Source of the DNA: Pseudomonas tohonis
GTDB taxonomy: Bacteria; Pseudomonadota; Gammaproteobacteria; Pseudomonadales; Pseudomonadaceae
Reading direction: 5' to 3'
Assembly: GCF_012767755.2 (NCBI RefSeq)
Contig: NZ_AP023189.1
Coordinates: 5,458,001-5,522,000 of the forward strand
Length of the DNA stretch: 64,000 nucleotides
The notes under the pieces are model-generated. The model saw only the letters and a list, made by a program, of their open reading frames with translations. It was not told where the DNA came from and made no database searches. Positions within the stretch are counted from its first letter, which is position 1. Every line of letters starts with the position of its first letter. A program made the translations under genes and the position numbers. Shown piece after piece: positions 1 to 10,666 of this stretch.

Positions 1-1169
1 CCCGCTTCCACGACTTCAAGCTGGCACCGACCCTGATGCACGCCATCCACGACCTGGGCTTCCCCTACTGCACGCCGATCCAGGCGGGCGTACTGGGCTT
101 CACCCTCAAGGGCCAGGACGCCATCGGCCGCGCCCAGACCGGCACCGGCAAGACCGCCGCCTTCCTGATCTCGATCATCACCCAGCTGCTGCAGACCCCG
201 CCGCCGAAAGAGCGCTACATGGGCGAGCCCCGCGCGCTGATCATCGCGCCGACCCGCGAGCTGGTGGTGCAGATCGCCAAGGACGCCCAGGCCCTGACCA
301 AGTACACCGGCCTGAACGTGATGAGCTTCGTCGGCGGCATGGACTTCGACAAGCAGCTCAAGCAGCTGGAGTCGCGCTTCTGCGACATCCTCGTGGCCAC
401 CCCCGGCCGCCTGCTGGACTTCAACCAGCGCGGCGACGTGCACCTGGACATGGTCGAGGTGATGGTGCTGGACGAAGCCGACCGCATGCTCGACATGGGC
501 TTCATCCCGCAGGTCCGCCAGATCATCCGCCAGACCCCGCCCAAGGGCGAGCGCCAGACCCTGCTGTTCTCCGCCACCTTCACCGATGACGTGATGAACC
601 TCGCCAAGCAGTGGACCGTCGAACCGGCCATCGTCGAGATCGAGCCGGAGAACGTCGCCAGCGACACCGTCGAGCAGCACGTCTACGCCGTCGCCGGCAG
701 CGACAAGTACAAGCTGCTCTACAACCTGGTCGCCCAGAACAACTGGGAACGGGTGATGGTCTTCGCCAACCGCAAGGACGAGGTGCGCCGCATCGAGGAA
801 CGCCTGACCAAGGACGGCATCAGCGCCGCCCAGATGTCCGGCGACGTGCCCCAGCACAAGCGCATCAAGACCCTGGAAGGCTTCCGCGAAGGCAAGATCC
901 GCGTACTGGTCGCCACCGACGTCGCCGGCCGCGGCATTCACGTCGACGGCATCAGCCACGTCATCAACTTCACCCTGCCGGAAGACCCGGACGACTACGT
1001 GCACCGCATCGGCCGTACCGGCCGTGCCGGCACCAGCGGCACGTCCATCAGCTTCGCCGGCGAGGACGATGCCTTCGCCCTGCCGCCGATCGAGGAACTG
1101 CTGGGTCGCAAGATCAACTGCGAAACCCCGCCCGCCGAGCTGCTCAAGTCGGTGCCGCGCAAGCACTGA
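1..1169 (+). CDS. rhlB: DEAD-box ATP-dependent RNA helicase RhlB, 5'-truncated by window edge
   Basis: The reading frame is open from base 3 with no start codon, so the N-terminus lies outside the window. The visible part holds an almost complete DEAD-box core: the Q-motif region (YCTPIQ), Walker A (AQTGTGKT), PTRELV, VATPGR, the DEAD box (LDEAD), SAT, and the C-terminal RecA motifs ARGIH-type VAGRGIH and HRIGRTGR. It ends shortly after the second RecA domain in a short tail. RhlB unwinds structured RNA and in enterobacteria works with the RNase E degradosome. Assignment to RhlB rather than another DEAD-box paralogue rests on the short tail and on the neighbour dauB, as in P. aeruginosa PA3861-PA3862. 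A strong terminator follows directly. Confidence 0.9.
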   Translation, partial: RFHDFKLAPTLMHAIHDLGFPYCTPIQAGVLGFTLKGQDAIGRAQTGTGKTAAFLISIITQLLQTPPPKERYMGEPRALIIAPTRELVVQIAKDAQALTKYTGLNVMSFVGGMDFDKQLKQLESRFCDILVATPGRLLDFNQRGDVHLDMVEVMVLDEADRMLDMGFIPQVRQIIRQTPPKGERQTLLFSATFTDDVMNLAKQWTVEPAIVEIEPENVASDTVEQHVYAVAGSDKYKLLYNLVAQNNWERVMVFANRKDEVRRIEERLTKDGISAAQMSGDVPQHKRIKTLEGFREGKIRVLVATDVAGRGIHVDGISHVINFTLPEDPDDYVHRIGRTGRAGTSGTSISFAGEDDAFALPPIEELLGRKINCETPPAELLKSVPRKH

Positions 1170-1188
1170 TCGCAACGGTCGCGCACAG

Positions 1189-1220
1189 AAAAGGCGAAGC
1201 CCCCGGGCTTCGCCTTTTTC
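1189..1220 (+). terminator. Rho-independent terminator after rhlB
   Basis: A GC-rich hairpin (arm AAGGCGAAGC, complementary arm GCTTCGCCTT) ends in five T residues 20 bases after the rhlB stop. It separates rhlB from the dau operon. Confidence 0.9.
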
Positions 1221-1261
1221 ATTTCCGCCCCACACATCAGCAGGCACAGGCCGAGCGGGGC

Positions 1262-1298
1262 GTAGGGTGGGCCGGGCGGCGCTCCGCTTCAGCCTACC
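1262..1298. repeat. Dispersed GTAGGGTGGGC palindromic repeat
   Basis: This begins GTAGGGTGGGCCGGGCGGCG and closes with a CAGCCTACC arm. A near copy lies at 46294-46337, and shorter members with the same GTAGGGTGGGC/GCCCACC ends occur at 45319-45340 and 59638-59660. All are intergenic. Confidence 0.6.
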
Positions 1299-1401
1299 GC
1301 CTCTCCTTTCCCCCAAGACACCCTTCCCCTCGCAGATGGAATTTTCACCCAGGCGCCATTTCCTTGCGCCCTGTCGCCCGCCCCTTGCCGATCAAGACAA
1401 T

Positions 1402-1422
1402 AAATTCCAATATGGACAAATT
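1402..1422. promoter_or_regulatory. Candidate DauR operator upstream of dauB
   Basis: An imperfect inverted repeat centred on CCAATATGG with a GGACAAAT flank lies 21-41 bases before the dauB start. Its reverse complement shares ATTTGTCCA-N3-TGGA with the element at 5391-5410 upstream of the divergently organised binding-protein gene. The shared element at two genes of the same pathway suggests a common regulator, most simply DauR, but binding is inferred. Confidence 0.5.
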
Positions 1423-1442
1423 GTTTATATCGGAGCCCCACC

Positions 1443-3520
<2,078 letters not shown>

Positions 3521-3593
3521 CGCCCGGCGCGCTTTGCGCCACACTCGCCCGGCCGCGCCAAGGGGGCGCGGCCAAGCCTTTGCGGAGCCTTCC

Positions 3594-4235
3594 ATGACGC
3601 CTCGTCCCGATCCGGCATTCGACAACTTCCGGGCCATAGCCGACGGCATCGCCACCCTGTTCTTCCCCCATGCCGAGGTGGTGGTGCACGACCTGCGCAC
3701 GCAGAAGGTCGCCTACATCGCCAACAACATCTCCAAGCGCAGCATCGGCGACGACGCGGCCCTGGAAGACATGCTTGAGGATGGCGGCGAGGAGCGGAAC
3801 ATCGGCCCCTACGAGAAGCTCAACTGGGACGGGCAGAAGATCCGCTCCGTCAGCACCGTGCTGCAGGACGCCAAGGGCAAGCCGCTGGCAGTGCTGTGCA
3901 TCAACCTCAACATCTCGCTGTTCGAGAGCGCCAAGGCGGCCCTGGACCTGTTCCTCGCCCCGGGCAAGCTGATCCCCCAGCCCGACGCGCTGTTCCGCGA
4001 CGACTGGCAGGAACGCATCAACACCTTCCTGCACAACTGGATGCGCCAGCGCCAGCTCGGCCTCAACCTGCTCAGCCGCGAGCACAAGCGCGAGCTGGTC
4101 CTGGCCCTGCACGCCGAGGGTGCCTTCAAGGGCAAGAGCGCGGCCAACTACGTCGCCAACGTCCTCAACATGGGCCGCGCCACCGTCTACAAGCACCTGC
4201 GCGAACTCAAGGAAGAACCCGAAACCGATATGTAG
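3594..4235 (+). CDS. dauR: Transcriptional regulator DauR (YheO-PAS plus HTH)
   Basis: This is a 213-residue regulator with an N-terminal YheO-like PAS domain (about 8-120: FFPHAEVVVHDL, then AVLCINLN) and a C-terminal helix-turn-helix of the DauR type (about 160-210, ending GRATVYKHLRELK). In P. aeruginosa DauR represses dauBAR and is relieved by D-arginine. A GGAG precedes the chosen ATG by 7 bases, and 73 bases separate it from dauA. Its likely targets are the paired inverted repeats at 1402-1422 and 5380-5422. Confidence 0.92.
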   Translation: MTPRPDPAFDNFRAIADGIATLFFPHAEVVVHDLRTQKVAYIANNISKRSIGDDAALEDMLEDGGEERNIGPYEKLNWDGQKIRSVSTVLQDAKGKPLAVLCINLNISLFESAKAALDLFLAPGKLIPQPDALFRDDWQERINTFLHNWMRQRQLGLNLLSREHKRELVLALHAEGAFKGKSAANYVANVLNMGRATVYKHLRELKEEPETDM

Positions 4236-4327
4236 TGGCGCATTCATTCGCCCAGCGGTGCCGCGCACCGGCCACTCCAGGCGATCTCGAAACCGCCGGG
4301 TTGCACCCGACCTACGGCCCACACCCT

Positions 4328-4350
4328 GTGGGAGCGAATTCATTCGCGAT
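4328..4350. repeat. Dispersed GTGGGAGCGAATTCATTCGCG element
   Basis: The core GCGAATTCATTCGC is palindromic. The same core with GTGGGAG flanks occurs inverted in the tandem repeats at 47354-47600 (GCGAATGAATTCGCTCCCAC), and related GCGAATGAATTCGCCCCTAC forms lie at 44500-44520 and 46240-46261. Confidence 0.6.
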
Positions 4351-4366
4351 CGGGCTCACCGGCAAA

Positions 4367-4400
4367 CGTTGGGCCTCGCTGCGCTCGGCGCCAACCTACG
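4367..4400. repeat. 34-nt hairpin repeat, copy 1
   Basis: It begins CGTTGGGCCTCGCTGCG and ends GCGCCAACCTACG; the GTTGG and CCAAC ends can pair. An identical 34-nt copy lies 27 kb away at 31899-31932. Both sit just downstream of genes. Confidence 0.65.
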
Positions 4401-4453
4401 GGCGCTCCTCACGCCGGAAACCCGGGCGGCGTATCGCACCGCCCCGTTCCACC

Positions 4454-5230
4454 TCAATCCCCGTAGATGTCGAAGTCGAAGTATTTCGCCTGGATCTTCT
4501 GGTAGGTGCCATTGGCGCGCAGGGCGGTGATGGCCGCGTCGAGCTTGTCGCGCAGTTCGGCATCGCCCTTGCGCACGGCGATGCCGGCGCCCTCGCCGAA
4601 GTAGTGCGGGTCCTTCAGCACCGGGCCGACGAACTCGTAGTCCTTGCCGTTATCCGTCTTGAGGAAGCCTTCGTTGAGCGGGAAAGCGTCCGCCAGCACC
4701 GCATCCAGGCGCCCGGAGAGCAGGTCCAGGTAGATCTCGTTCTGGGTGCTGTAGCGCACCACCTTCACACCCTTGGGCTCGAGCACCTCGGTGGCGAAAC
4801 GGTCGGTGGTGGTGGAACGCTGGGTGCCGACGGTCTTGCCCACCAGCTGGGCGAAGTCATCGCTCACCGCACTGCCCTTCTTCATCGCCAGGCGCGCGGG
4901 GCTGTAATAGTACTTGTGGGTGAAATCCACCGACTTGCGACGCTCGTCGGTGATGGTCATGGACGACAGGATGGCATCCACCTTCTTCACCTTCAGCGAG
5001 GGGATCAGGCCATCGAACTCCTGTTCGATCCACTGGCACTTGACCTTCATCTCCTCGCACAGCGCATTGCCGATGTCGTAGTCGAACCCCTCGATCTGCC
5101 CTGCCGGGGTCTTGTAGGCGAACGGCGGATAGGCGGCCTCGATCCCCAGGCGCAGGGGCTTGTCGGCGGCGAACAGGCTGGATGCCACGAGGCTCAGGGC
5201 GATACCGCCGAGCAGTACGATTTTCTTCAT
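4454..5230 (-). CDS. Periplasmic basic amino acid binding protein (ABC transporter type)
   Basis: This 258-residue class II solute-binding protein has a clear signal peptide ([21 protein letters not shown], cleaved about residue 21). The mature part has the polar amino acid binder signatures: [17 protein letters not shown], the [19 protein letters not shown] segment whose Arg clamps the ligand carboxylate, and an LDAVLADAF hinge. It is syntenic with P. aeruginosa PA3865 and probably delivers arginine-type ligands for the dau pathway. No permease or ATPase lies beside it, so it must share another transporter. The ATG at 5230 is preceded by GGGAG; an in-frame extension to 5368 is less likely because it would bury the signal peptide. 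Confidence 0.85.
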   Translation of the reverse strand: MKKIVLLGGIALSLVASSLFAADKPLRLGIEAAYPPFAYKTPAGQIEGFDYDIGNALCEEMKVKCQWIEQEFDGLIPSLKVKKVDAILSSMTITDERRKSVDFTHKYYYSPARLAMKKGSAVSDDFAQLVGKTVGTQRSTTTDRFATEVLEPKGVKVVRYSTQNEIYLDLLSGRLDAVLADAFPLNEGFLKTDNGKDYEFVGPVLKDPHYFGEGAGIAVRKGDAELRDKLDAAITALRANGTYQKIQAKYFDFDIYGD

Positions 5231-5379
5231 GGTGCGACTCCCGCGATGCATAGCTGGGCCCGCCAGGACGGTGGGCCGGTTCGTGTGGGCGTTGATGGAG
5301 GGCAGAGAAGCGCAGCCGGAAGAACTCCAGCCGCCGAGTGGACCGCGATCGAGAAAGGTAGCGTGCATGGCGCAGCCCT

Positions 5380-5422
5380 GATTTGTACTTATTTGTCCAC
5401 TCTGGACTTATTCGTACAAATC
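5380..5422. promoter_or_regulatory. Composite operator upstream of the binding-protein gene
   Basis: An outer perfect inverted repeat (GATTTGTAC at 5380-5388, GTACAAATC at 5414-5422) encloses an inner one (TCCA-N3-TGGA at 5396-5406). There is also a direct repeat ACTTATTTGT/ACTTATTCGT at 5387-5396 and 5406-5415, spaced 19 bases. The inner part matches the dauB element at 1402-1422. The site lies 150-190 bases before the ATG, leaving a long leader. Nothing else was recognised in 5231-5552. Confidence 0.5.
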
Positions 5423-5552
5423 GTCAATCGCCGTCCAGCTCATTTCCACGCCCCGATGGCCGCGCCGATCCAACGCAAATGACCCGCGTCAGCACGCGGG
5501 CGCGCAGCGGCAACTAGTCTGGAATCAGGTCCCGGACGCAATGGAGAACAGC

Positions 5553-5717
5553 ATGGACAACGTGCACATCATGATCGGCCTGCTCGTCGCAGGCTTCCTC
5601 ATGCTTGGCATCGGCTTCAGCAACCGCGAGAGGGAATGGGGAGTCTGGTTGACAGGCCTGGGCACGGCCTCGATGTTCGCGCCCATCCTATTGAAGATGT
5701 ACATCGAGCTGGGCTGA
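5553..5717 (+). CDS. Small hydrophobic membrane protein (54 aa)
   Basis: This is a 54-residue ORF with two predicted membrane helices (about 7-22, IGLLVAGFLMLGIGF, and 33-48, LTGLGTASMFAPILLK), separated by a charged SNREREWG loop. A GGAG sits 6 bases before the ATG at 5553, which is why I prefer it to the in-frame ATG at 5541. I do not recognise a family. It stands alone between the dau region and the toxin-antitoxin pair. Confidence 0.55.
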   Translation: MDNVHIMIGLLVAGFLMLGIGFSNREREWGVWLTGLGTASMFAPILLKMYIELG

Positions 5718-5744
5718 GCCTTTCGGACTACGACCAACGAACTC

Positions 5745-5764
5745 ATGTAGTAACATCTCTACAT
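5745..5764. promoter_or_regulatory. Inverted repeat at toxin-antitoxin promoter
   Basis: A perfect ATGTAG-N8-CTACAT inverted repeat lies 20-40 bases before the antitoxin ATG and just ahead of its GGAGGA ribosome site. Phd-type antitoxins autoregulate at such palindromes, so this is the likely operator. Confidence 0.55.
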
Positions 5765-5784
5765 TTCTTCGGAGGACGATTCCC

Positions 5785-6036
5785 ATGCCTACCACCCTCT
5801 CCAGCCGCGAGTTCAACCAGGACACCAGCGGCGCCAAGAAAGCAGCCCTGTCCGGCCCGGTATTCATAACGGATCGCGGCAGGCCCTCCCACGTACTGAT
5901 GAGCATCGAGGACTACCAGGCCCTCGCCGGTCACCAGGCGAGCATCGTCGAGTTGCTGGCCATGCCTGCCGACGCCGAAGTGGAGTTCGACCCGCCCCGC
6001 GCCGAGATCAATCACAAGCCGGCGGACCTCGACTGA
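5785..6036 (+). CDS. Phd/YefM family antitoxin
   Basis: This 83-residue protein has the Phd/YefM fold signature: an N-terminal SSREFNQD segment, the strand ITDRGRPSHVLMS, and IEDYQAL. The family binds DNA with its N-terminal half and neutralises the partner with its C-terminus. A strong GGAGGA ribosome site precedes the ATG, and the stop overlaps the toxin start by one base (TGATG). The downstream PIN protein makes this a VapBC/FitAB-like type II pair. Confidence 0.85.
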   Translation: MPTTLSSREFNQDTSGAKKAALSGPVFITDRGRPSHVLMSIEDYQALAGHQASIVELLAMPADAEVEFDPPRAEINHKPADLD

Positions 6037-6458
6037 TGTTCCTGCTCGATACCAATGTCGTTTCCGAACTGCGCAAGGCCCGCCAGGGCCGCGCCGATCA
6101 AGGCGTGGTCACCTGGGCCGGTTCGGTGAACGCCAAGACGCTCTACCTTTCGGCCATCAGCCTGATGGAACTGGAAACCGGTGTGCTGGGCATCGAGCGC
6201 AAGGATGCCGCTCAGGGTGCGCTGCTGCGTACCTGGCTGAACCAGCAGGTGCTGCCCGGTTTCGCCGGCCGGGTACTCGCGGTGGACGCCACCGTCGCGC
6301 TGGCCTGTGCGCGCCTGCATGTGCCGGACCGGAAAAGCGAGCGGGATGCGCTGATCGCCGCCACCGCCCTGGTCCATGGACTGACGGTGGTGACGCGCAA
6401 CCTTGCGGACTTCGAAGGCACGGGCGTGCCGTTGATCAATCCCTGGAGCCAGGGCTGA
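6036..6458 (+). CDS. VapC/FitB-type PIN domain toxin
   Basis: This 140-residue PIN ribonuclease carries the expected acidic residues: Asp5 in FLLDTNVVSE, Glu12, Glu46 in the LMELETG segment, Asp109 in ERDALIAATA, and a final NLADFEG motif. PIN toxins cleave RNA (often initiator tRNA or rRNA) when the antitoxin is lost. It is translationally coupled to the Phd-like antitoxin. It ends 5 bases before the convergent moaE stop. Confidence 0.88.
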   Translation: MFLLDTNVVSELRKARQGRADQGVVTWAGSVNAKTLYLSAISLMELETGVLGIERKDAAQGALLRTWLNQQVLPGFAGRVLAVDATVALACARLHVPDRKSERDALIAATALVHGLTVVTRNLADFEGTGVPLINPWSQG

Positions 6459-6463
6459 GTAAC

Positions 6464-6916
6464 TCAGCCTTCCCAGCGCCGCGCCGCCGCCTGGTCGCTG
6501 CAGCGCCCTTCGACCCAGCGCGGGCCTTCGGCGGTGTCTTCCTTCTTCCAGAAGGGGGCACGGGTCTTGAGGTAGTCCATGATGAAGTTGCAGGCGTCGA
6601 ACGCCGCCTGGCGGTGGGCGCTGGCGGTGCCGACGAAGACGATCGGCTCGCCCGGTTCCAGGCGGCCGATGCGGTGGAGGATGTCGACCTTGAGCAGCGG
6701 CCAGCGCTGCCGCGCCTCCGTGGCGATCTTCTCCAGGGCCTTCTCGGTCATGCCCGGGTAGTGTTCGAGGAACATCCCGGAAACATCCTGGCCCTCGTTG
6801 AAGTCGCGCACATAGCCGACGAAGCCGACCACCGCGCCGACGCCGACGTTGGCCGCATGCAGGGCGTTCAGCTCGGTGCCGGGGTCGAAGGCCGCGGCCT
6901 GTACGCGAATGCCCAT
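6464..6916 (-). CDS. moaE: Molybdopterin synthase large subunit MoaE
   Basis: This 150-residue MoaE makes the dithiolene of molybdopterin from cyclic pyranopterin monophosphate together with thiocarboxylated MoaD. Characteristic segments are GAVVGFVGYVRD, LEHYPGMTEKAL, the HRIGRL-PGE strand, AFDACNFIMDYLKTRAPFWKKE with the catalytic lysine, and WVEGR. The ATG at 6916 lies two bases after the moaD stop. It is the last gene of moaC-moaD-moaE. Confidence 0.95.
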   Translation of the reverse strand: MGIRVQAAAFDPGTELNALHAANVGVGAVVGFVGYVRDFNEGQDVSGMFLEHYPGMTEKALEKIATEARQRWPLLKVDILHRIGRLEPGEPIVFVGTASAHRQAAFDACNFIMDYLKTRAPFWKKEDTAEGPRWVEGRCSDQAAARRWEG

Positions 6917-6918
6917 GC

Positions 6919-7167
6919 TCAGCCCCCGCTCACGGTGGGGAAGAAGGCGACCTCGTCGCCATCGGCCAGGGCCTCGTCGAGGCTGCACAGCTCCTGGTTG
7001 CGGGCGCACATCAGGTTCTGCTCGTCGAGCACCTCCCACACGCCGCCACGGCCCAGCAGGCGGCGGCGCAGGTCATCCAGCTTCGCGAACGCCGGGTCCC
7101 AGGCGAGCTGCTCGCCATCGAGGCCGAGCGCTTCACGGTAACGGGCGAAATACTGCACGCGAATCAT
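6919..7167 (-). CDS. moaD: Molybdopterin synthase sulfur carrier MoaD
   Basis: This 82-residue ubiquitin-fold protein ends in the required Gly-Gly (FFPTVSGG), which is adenylated and thiocarboxylated before donating sulfur to MoaE. It begins MIRVQYFARYREALG, typical of the family. Only two bases separate it from moaC and from moaE, so the three are one transcriptional unit. Confidence 0.95.
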   Translation of the reverse strand: MIRVQYFARYREALGLDGEQLAWDPAFAKLDDLRRRLLGRGGVWEVLDEQNLMCARNQELCSLDEALADGDEVAFFPTVSGG

Positions 7168-7169
7168 CT

Positions 7170-7640
7170 TCACTCCCCGGCCTGGTAATGGCCGCTCTTG
7201 CCGCCGAGCTTTTCCAGCAGGCGGACGCTTTCGATGGTCATGCCGCGATCCACCGCCTTGCACATGTCGTAGAGGGTCAGGGCGGCGACGCTGGCGGCGG
7301 TCAGCGCTTCCATTTCCACTCCGGTCTGCCCGGCCAGCTTGCAGCGGGCGACGATGCGCACCGCGTCGTCGCCCTCGGCGCTGAGTTCGACCTTGACGCT
7401 GGTGAGCATCAGCGGGTGGCACAGAGGGATCAGGTCCGAGGTCTTCTTCGCTGCCTGGATGCCGGCGATGCGCGCCACGGCGAACACGTCGCCCTTGGGG
7501 TGGCCGCCGGACTGGATCATGGCGAGGGTTTCGGGGCGCATGCGCACCCGCGCTTCGGCCGTCGCCTCACGGGCGGTCACCGCTTTTTCGGTGACGTCGA
7601 CCATGCTGGCGCGGCCTTGGGAATCGAGATGGGTCAACAC
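7170..7640 (-). CDS. moaC: Cyclic pyranopterin monophosphate synthase MoaC
   Basis: This 156-residue MoaC converts the MoaA product to cyclic pyranopterin monophosphate. Family segments are [48 protein letters not shown] and YDMCKAVD. The start is a GTG at 7640, preceded 7 bases upstream by AGAGGAG; no ATG fits the conserved N-terminus. A TATACAAT box at about 7688-7695 on the minus strand could be its -10. No moaA is nearby. Confidence 0.93.
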   Translation of the reverse strand: MLTHLDSQGRASMVDVTEKAVTAREATAEARVRMRPETLAMIQSGGHPKGDVFAVARIAGIQAAKKTSDLIPLCHPLMLTSVKVELSAEGDDAVRIVARCKLAGQTGVEMEALTAASVAALTLYDMCKAVDRGMTIESVRLLEKLGGKSGHYQAGE

Positions 7641-7722
7641 GGCTTGGCTCCTCTGGCGGGCACCACGAAAGGGCCCGCAGGAGGCGGATTGTATACAAAT
7701 CCCAGGATTATCGAAGGCCTTT

Positions 7723-7748
7723 CGCCGGGCGGATCGCTCCGCCCGGCG
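7723..7748. terminator. Perfect hairpin after the phoH-like gene
   Basis: Eleven-base perfect arms (CGCCGGGCGGA and its complement) with a 4-base loop lie 9 bases after the PhoH-type stop. There is no T-run, so it may act as an mRNA-stabilising or factor-dependent end rather than a classical terminator. Confidence 0.5.
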
Positions 7749-7756
7749 GCCGTTCG

Positions 7757-9148
7757 TCACATGTGGGTTTCGGCGTATTCCGCCAGCACCGAGCGGGGCA
7801 CGCCCTGCAGGGTGATGTGCACGCCATGGGGGAAGTCCTTGAAGCGCTCGGTGAGGTAGGTCAGGCCGGAGCTGGGAGCGGACAGGTAGGGGGTATCGAT
7901 CTGCGCCAGGTTGCCCAGGCAGATCACCTTCGAGCCGGTGCCGGCACGGGTGATGATGGTCTTCATCTGGTGCGGCGTCAGGTTCTGGCACTCGTCGATC
8001 AGGATTAGGCTCTGCTGGAAGCTGCGCCCGCGTATGTAGTTGAGGGATTTGAACTGCAGCGGCACCTTGCTGAGGATGTAGTCGACGCTGCCATGGGTGC
8101 TCTCGTCGTCCATGTGCAGGGCTTCGAGGTTATCGGTGATGGCGCCCAGCCAGGGCTCCATCTTCTCGGCCTCGGTGCCGGGCAGGAAGCCGATCTCCTG
8201 GTCCAGCCCCTGCACGCTGCGGGTGGCGATGATGCGCCGGTAGCGCTTGCTGACCATGGTCTGCTCGATGGCCGCCGCCAGCGCCAGGATGGTCTTGCCG
8301 GAGCCCGCCGCACCCGAGAGATTGACCAGGTGGATGTCCGGGTCGAGCAAGGCGAACAGCGCCAGGGCCTGGTAGATGTCACGCGGGCGCAGGCCCCAGG
8401 CTTCCTGGTGCAGCAAGGGTTCCTGGTGCAGGTCGAGGATCAGCAGCTCATCGGCCTTGATGCCCTTGATCCAGCCGACGAAGCCCTGCTCGTCGACGAT
8501 GAACTCGTTGACGTGGACCGCCGGCAGGTTGTCGGTGAGTTGCACGCGGTGCCAGGTGCGGCCGTGGTCCTGGCGGGTCTCCACCTTGCTCACGCGCTCC
8601 CAGAACGAGCCGGCCATGGTGTGGTAGCCACGGGAAAGCAGCGAGACGTCGTCCACCAGTTGGTCGGTGTGGTAGTCCTCCGAGTCGATGCCGCAGGCGC
8701 GCGCCTTCAGGCGCATGTTGATGTCCTTGGTCACCAGCACCACGGCCATGCCCGGGCGGCGGGTCTTCAATTCCACCAGTTGGTTGATGATCTTGTTGTC
8801 GTTCAGGTCTTCGGGCAGCCAGGTGATGGGGGCTGCGCTCTTGCTCATGAGTATCGAGAGGAAGCCGCAGGGGCCGCTCTTTTCCCGCTGGATAGGTACG
8901 CCGTGCTCCACTTGCTCGGGCGAGGCCTCGCCCAGGATCTTGTCGATCAGCCGGATGGCCTGGCGGCATTCGGCGGCTACGCCTTGCTTGCCCGTCTTCA
9001 GCTTGTCGAGTTCCTCCAGCACGGTCATGGGGATGGCCACGTGGTGTTCTTCGAAGTTGAGGATGGCGTTGGGATCGTGGATCAGAACGTTGGTATCGAG
9101 GGCGTAGAGGGTTGGAGCGGTGGGGCGGGCGCGTCCGTGATCATCCAT
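7757..9148 (-). CDS. PIN domain-PhoH family ATPase
   Basis: This 463-residue protein fuses an N-terminal PIN nuclease domain (about 12-160; Asp18 in [10 protein letters not shown], Glu46, Asp142-type residues) to a C-terminal PhoH ATPase (Walker A GAAGSGKT at 279-286, Walker [10 protein letters not shown] at 381-389, then [13 protein letters not shown]). PIN-PhoH (PhoH2) proteins are described as RNA helicase/ribonucleases. It is the PA3919-type neighbour of moaC but has its own start and a 116-base gap, so it may be separately transcribed. Confidence 0.9.
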   Translation of the reverse strand: MDDHGRARPTAPTLYALDTNVLIHDPNAILNFEEHHVAIPMTVLEELDKLKTGKQGVAAECRQAIRLIDKILGEASPEQVEHGVPIQREKSGPCGFLSILMSKSAAPITWLPEDLNDNKIINQLVELKTRRPGMAVVLVTKDINMRLKARACGIDSEDYHTDQLVDDVSLLSRGYHTMAGSFWERVSKVETRQDHGRTWHRVQLTDNLPAVHVNEFIVDEQGFVGWIKGIKADELLILDLHQEPLLHQEAWGLRPRDIYQALALFALLDPDIHLVNLSGAAGSGKTILALAAAIEQTMVSKRYRRIIATRSVQGLDQEIGFLPGTEAEKMEPWLGAITDNLEALHMDDESTHGSVDYILSKVPLQFKSLNYIRGRSFQQSLILIDECQNLTPHQMKTIITRAGTGSKVICLGNLAQIDTPYLSAPSSGLTYLTERFKDFPHGVHITLQGVPRSVLAEYAETHM

Positions 9149-9479
9149 ACTCGGTCACCTTCTTGTCGGTCCGGGCGACGGAATGCCATGACGGCTCTCC
9201 GCCGAGGAAGGACCACCGTCCCCATCTGGCCGGGTCATGCCGGTCGCCAAGGGAGCCCGAGAAGCAGAGGTGAGGGCCTGGGGCCGCCACCTGTCTTCAG
9301 GATTCGGCGGTCTGATTCGTTAATAACCCAATACGGATGACAGAAAAAAGTACTTTTTCACCGCCGGCCGCTTTTTTTTCCAGGCGACGAAAAACCCTTG
9401 GCGCCATCCCTGGCCGTCGCTAAAGTCGAAAGTCCTGTCACCGCTCTTCCCGCATTCCGACCGCCCCGGTCACCCTTCC
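9149..9479. other. Intergenic region upstream of the PIN-PhoH gene
   Basis: This 331-base stretch contains no convincing gene. A GAAAAAAGTACTTTTTTC-like AT-rich palindrome lies near 9344-9360, and a TTAATAACCCAAT stretch at 9320-9332 could carry the minus-strand promoter of the PIN-PhoH gene. A run of eight T follows GCCGGCCGC at 9362-9378. Confidence 0.35.
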
Positions 9480-10610
9480 CTACCGATACGCCCGACAATC
9501 TTCCCAGGTCAGCCCCGCCGCGCCCGTTTGCGCGTGCAGCCAGGGCACCGCCGTCTGCGCCTTGGCGTGGATGTCGTGGAAGAGGATCACGCCACGCCGC
9601 CACAGCAGCATCAGGCTGAGCACGCGCTGGCCGGCCACGTCGCCGCTGATGCGGGCGTTCCAGTCCTGGGAATCGATGTTCCACAGCGCCACGCGCAGCC
9701 CCTGCCCGGCGAAGAAGGCGCCGCTGTCGGCCTGGCGCTGGCCATAGGGCGGGCGGAACAGCGGAACGGCCCTGTCCGGCAGCGCCTTGCCCAGCAGCGC
9801 CTGCACGCGGGTCACCGAGTCCTGCCACTGATCCCAGCTGGCGTGGGACTTGTGCTCCCAGCCGTGGGAGGCGACGCACTGGCCGGCATAGAGCGCGTTC
9901 AGTGCCTCGGGCGAGGTCTTCTGCAGGCGCGCCTGCAGGCTCTGGCCGAGGACGAAGAAGGTGCCGTTGACGCCGTTCTCCCGCAGCCAGGTGGTGATGC
10001 GGTCGCTGTGGCCGCCCACCGGCGCCGGGCCATCGTCGAAGGTCAGCAGGAAGTGCCGGTCCGCCAGCTCCTCGCCGTTGCGCTCCTGCGCGGAGAACAG
10101 GCCGATCTCGCTGCTGATCCGGGGGAACAGCGCGGCCAGGCGCATCTCTTCGTCGAGGTAGACCTGGTGGAAGCGGCGACTGGCCTCGGCCCAGGCGAAG
10201 AAGGGCGAATCCGGCGCCACATCGAAGCGCTTCGCCTGCTCGCGCAGCGCGGCCTCGTCGCTCGCCGGCGGGCAGAAGGGGCTGGCCGCCGAGCAGCCCT
10301 GGCTGGCCAGCCGATAGTTATCCACAAGGCGCGCCCAGAAATGCCTGCGCACCGTGTCGATCCCATTGAGGTTGACCGCCTTCAGGTCCAGGCGCCGCTG
10401 CCAGGCGCCGGCATCCAGCGTCTCGCTCTGCAGCAGGGCCTGGGCGAACACCAGGATCTCCGCCCGCGAGGCATCGTCGAAGGCCGCCGGGCTGTCCAGC
10501 GCGGCGGGCCAGGTGCTGCGGTCGAGGGTGGCGACCGCCCGAGGGCCGGCGGCCTGGGCAGCGCCTGCGCCAAGGGCCAGGACGAGCCCCAGGGAAATGA
10601 CTCTGAACAT
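9480..10610 (-). CDS. Exported polysaccharide deacetylase (NodB domain)
   Basis: This is a 376-residue protein with a signal peptide (MFRVISLGLVLALGAGAAQA). The N-terminal third matches no domain I know; the C-terminal part is a carbohydrate esterase 4/NodB domain with all motifs: TFDDGP at 190-195, His249-x3-His253 (metal ligands), RPPYG at 286-290, DSQDW at 313-317, and LFHDIH. It should remove N-acetyl groups from an envelope or extracellular polysaccharide; the substrate is unknown. The ATG at 10610 has GGAG upstream; the TTG extension is rejected. A terminator separates it from the preceding YfaP/TPR gene. Confidence 0.85.
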   Translation of the reverse strand: MFRVISLGLVLALGAGAAQAAGPRAVATLDRSTWPAALDSPAAFDDASRAEILVFAQALLQSETLDAGAWQRRLDLKAVNLNGIDTVRRHFWARLVDNYRLASQGCSAASPFCPPASDEAALREQAKRFDVAPDSPFFAWAEASRRFHQVYLDEEMRLAALFPRISSEIGLFSAQERNGEELADRHFLLTFDDGPAPVGGHSDRITTWLRENGVNGTFFVLGQSLQARLQKTSPEALNALYAGQCVASHGWEHKSHASWDQWQDSVTRVQALLGKALPDRAVPLFRPPYGQRQADSGAFFAGQGLRVALWNIDSQDWNARISGDVAGQRVLSLMLLWRRGVILFHDIHAKAQTAVPWLHAQTGAAGLTWEDCRAYR

Positions 10611-10627
10611 GAACCTGCACTCCAATG

Positions 10628-10651
10628 AAAAACGCGCCCCGAAGGGCGCGC
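10628..10651 (-). terminator. Terminator after the YfaP/TPR gene
   Basis: On the minus strand a CGCGCCC-TTC-GGGGCGCG hairpin is followed by five T residues, between the YfaP/TPR gene and the deacetylase gene. Confidence 0.8.
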
Positions 10652-10666
10652 TGGTGTCGGGGAAGA

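Noticed and set aside
7641..7756. Molybdenum cofactor riboswitch upstream of moaC
   Set aside because: Only about 110 bases, a promoter-like TATACAAT and one terminator-type hairpin belonging to the phoH side; no recognisable riboswitch fold.
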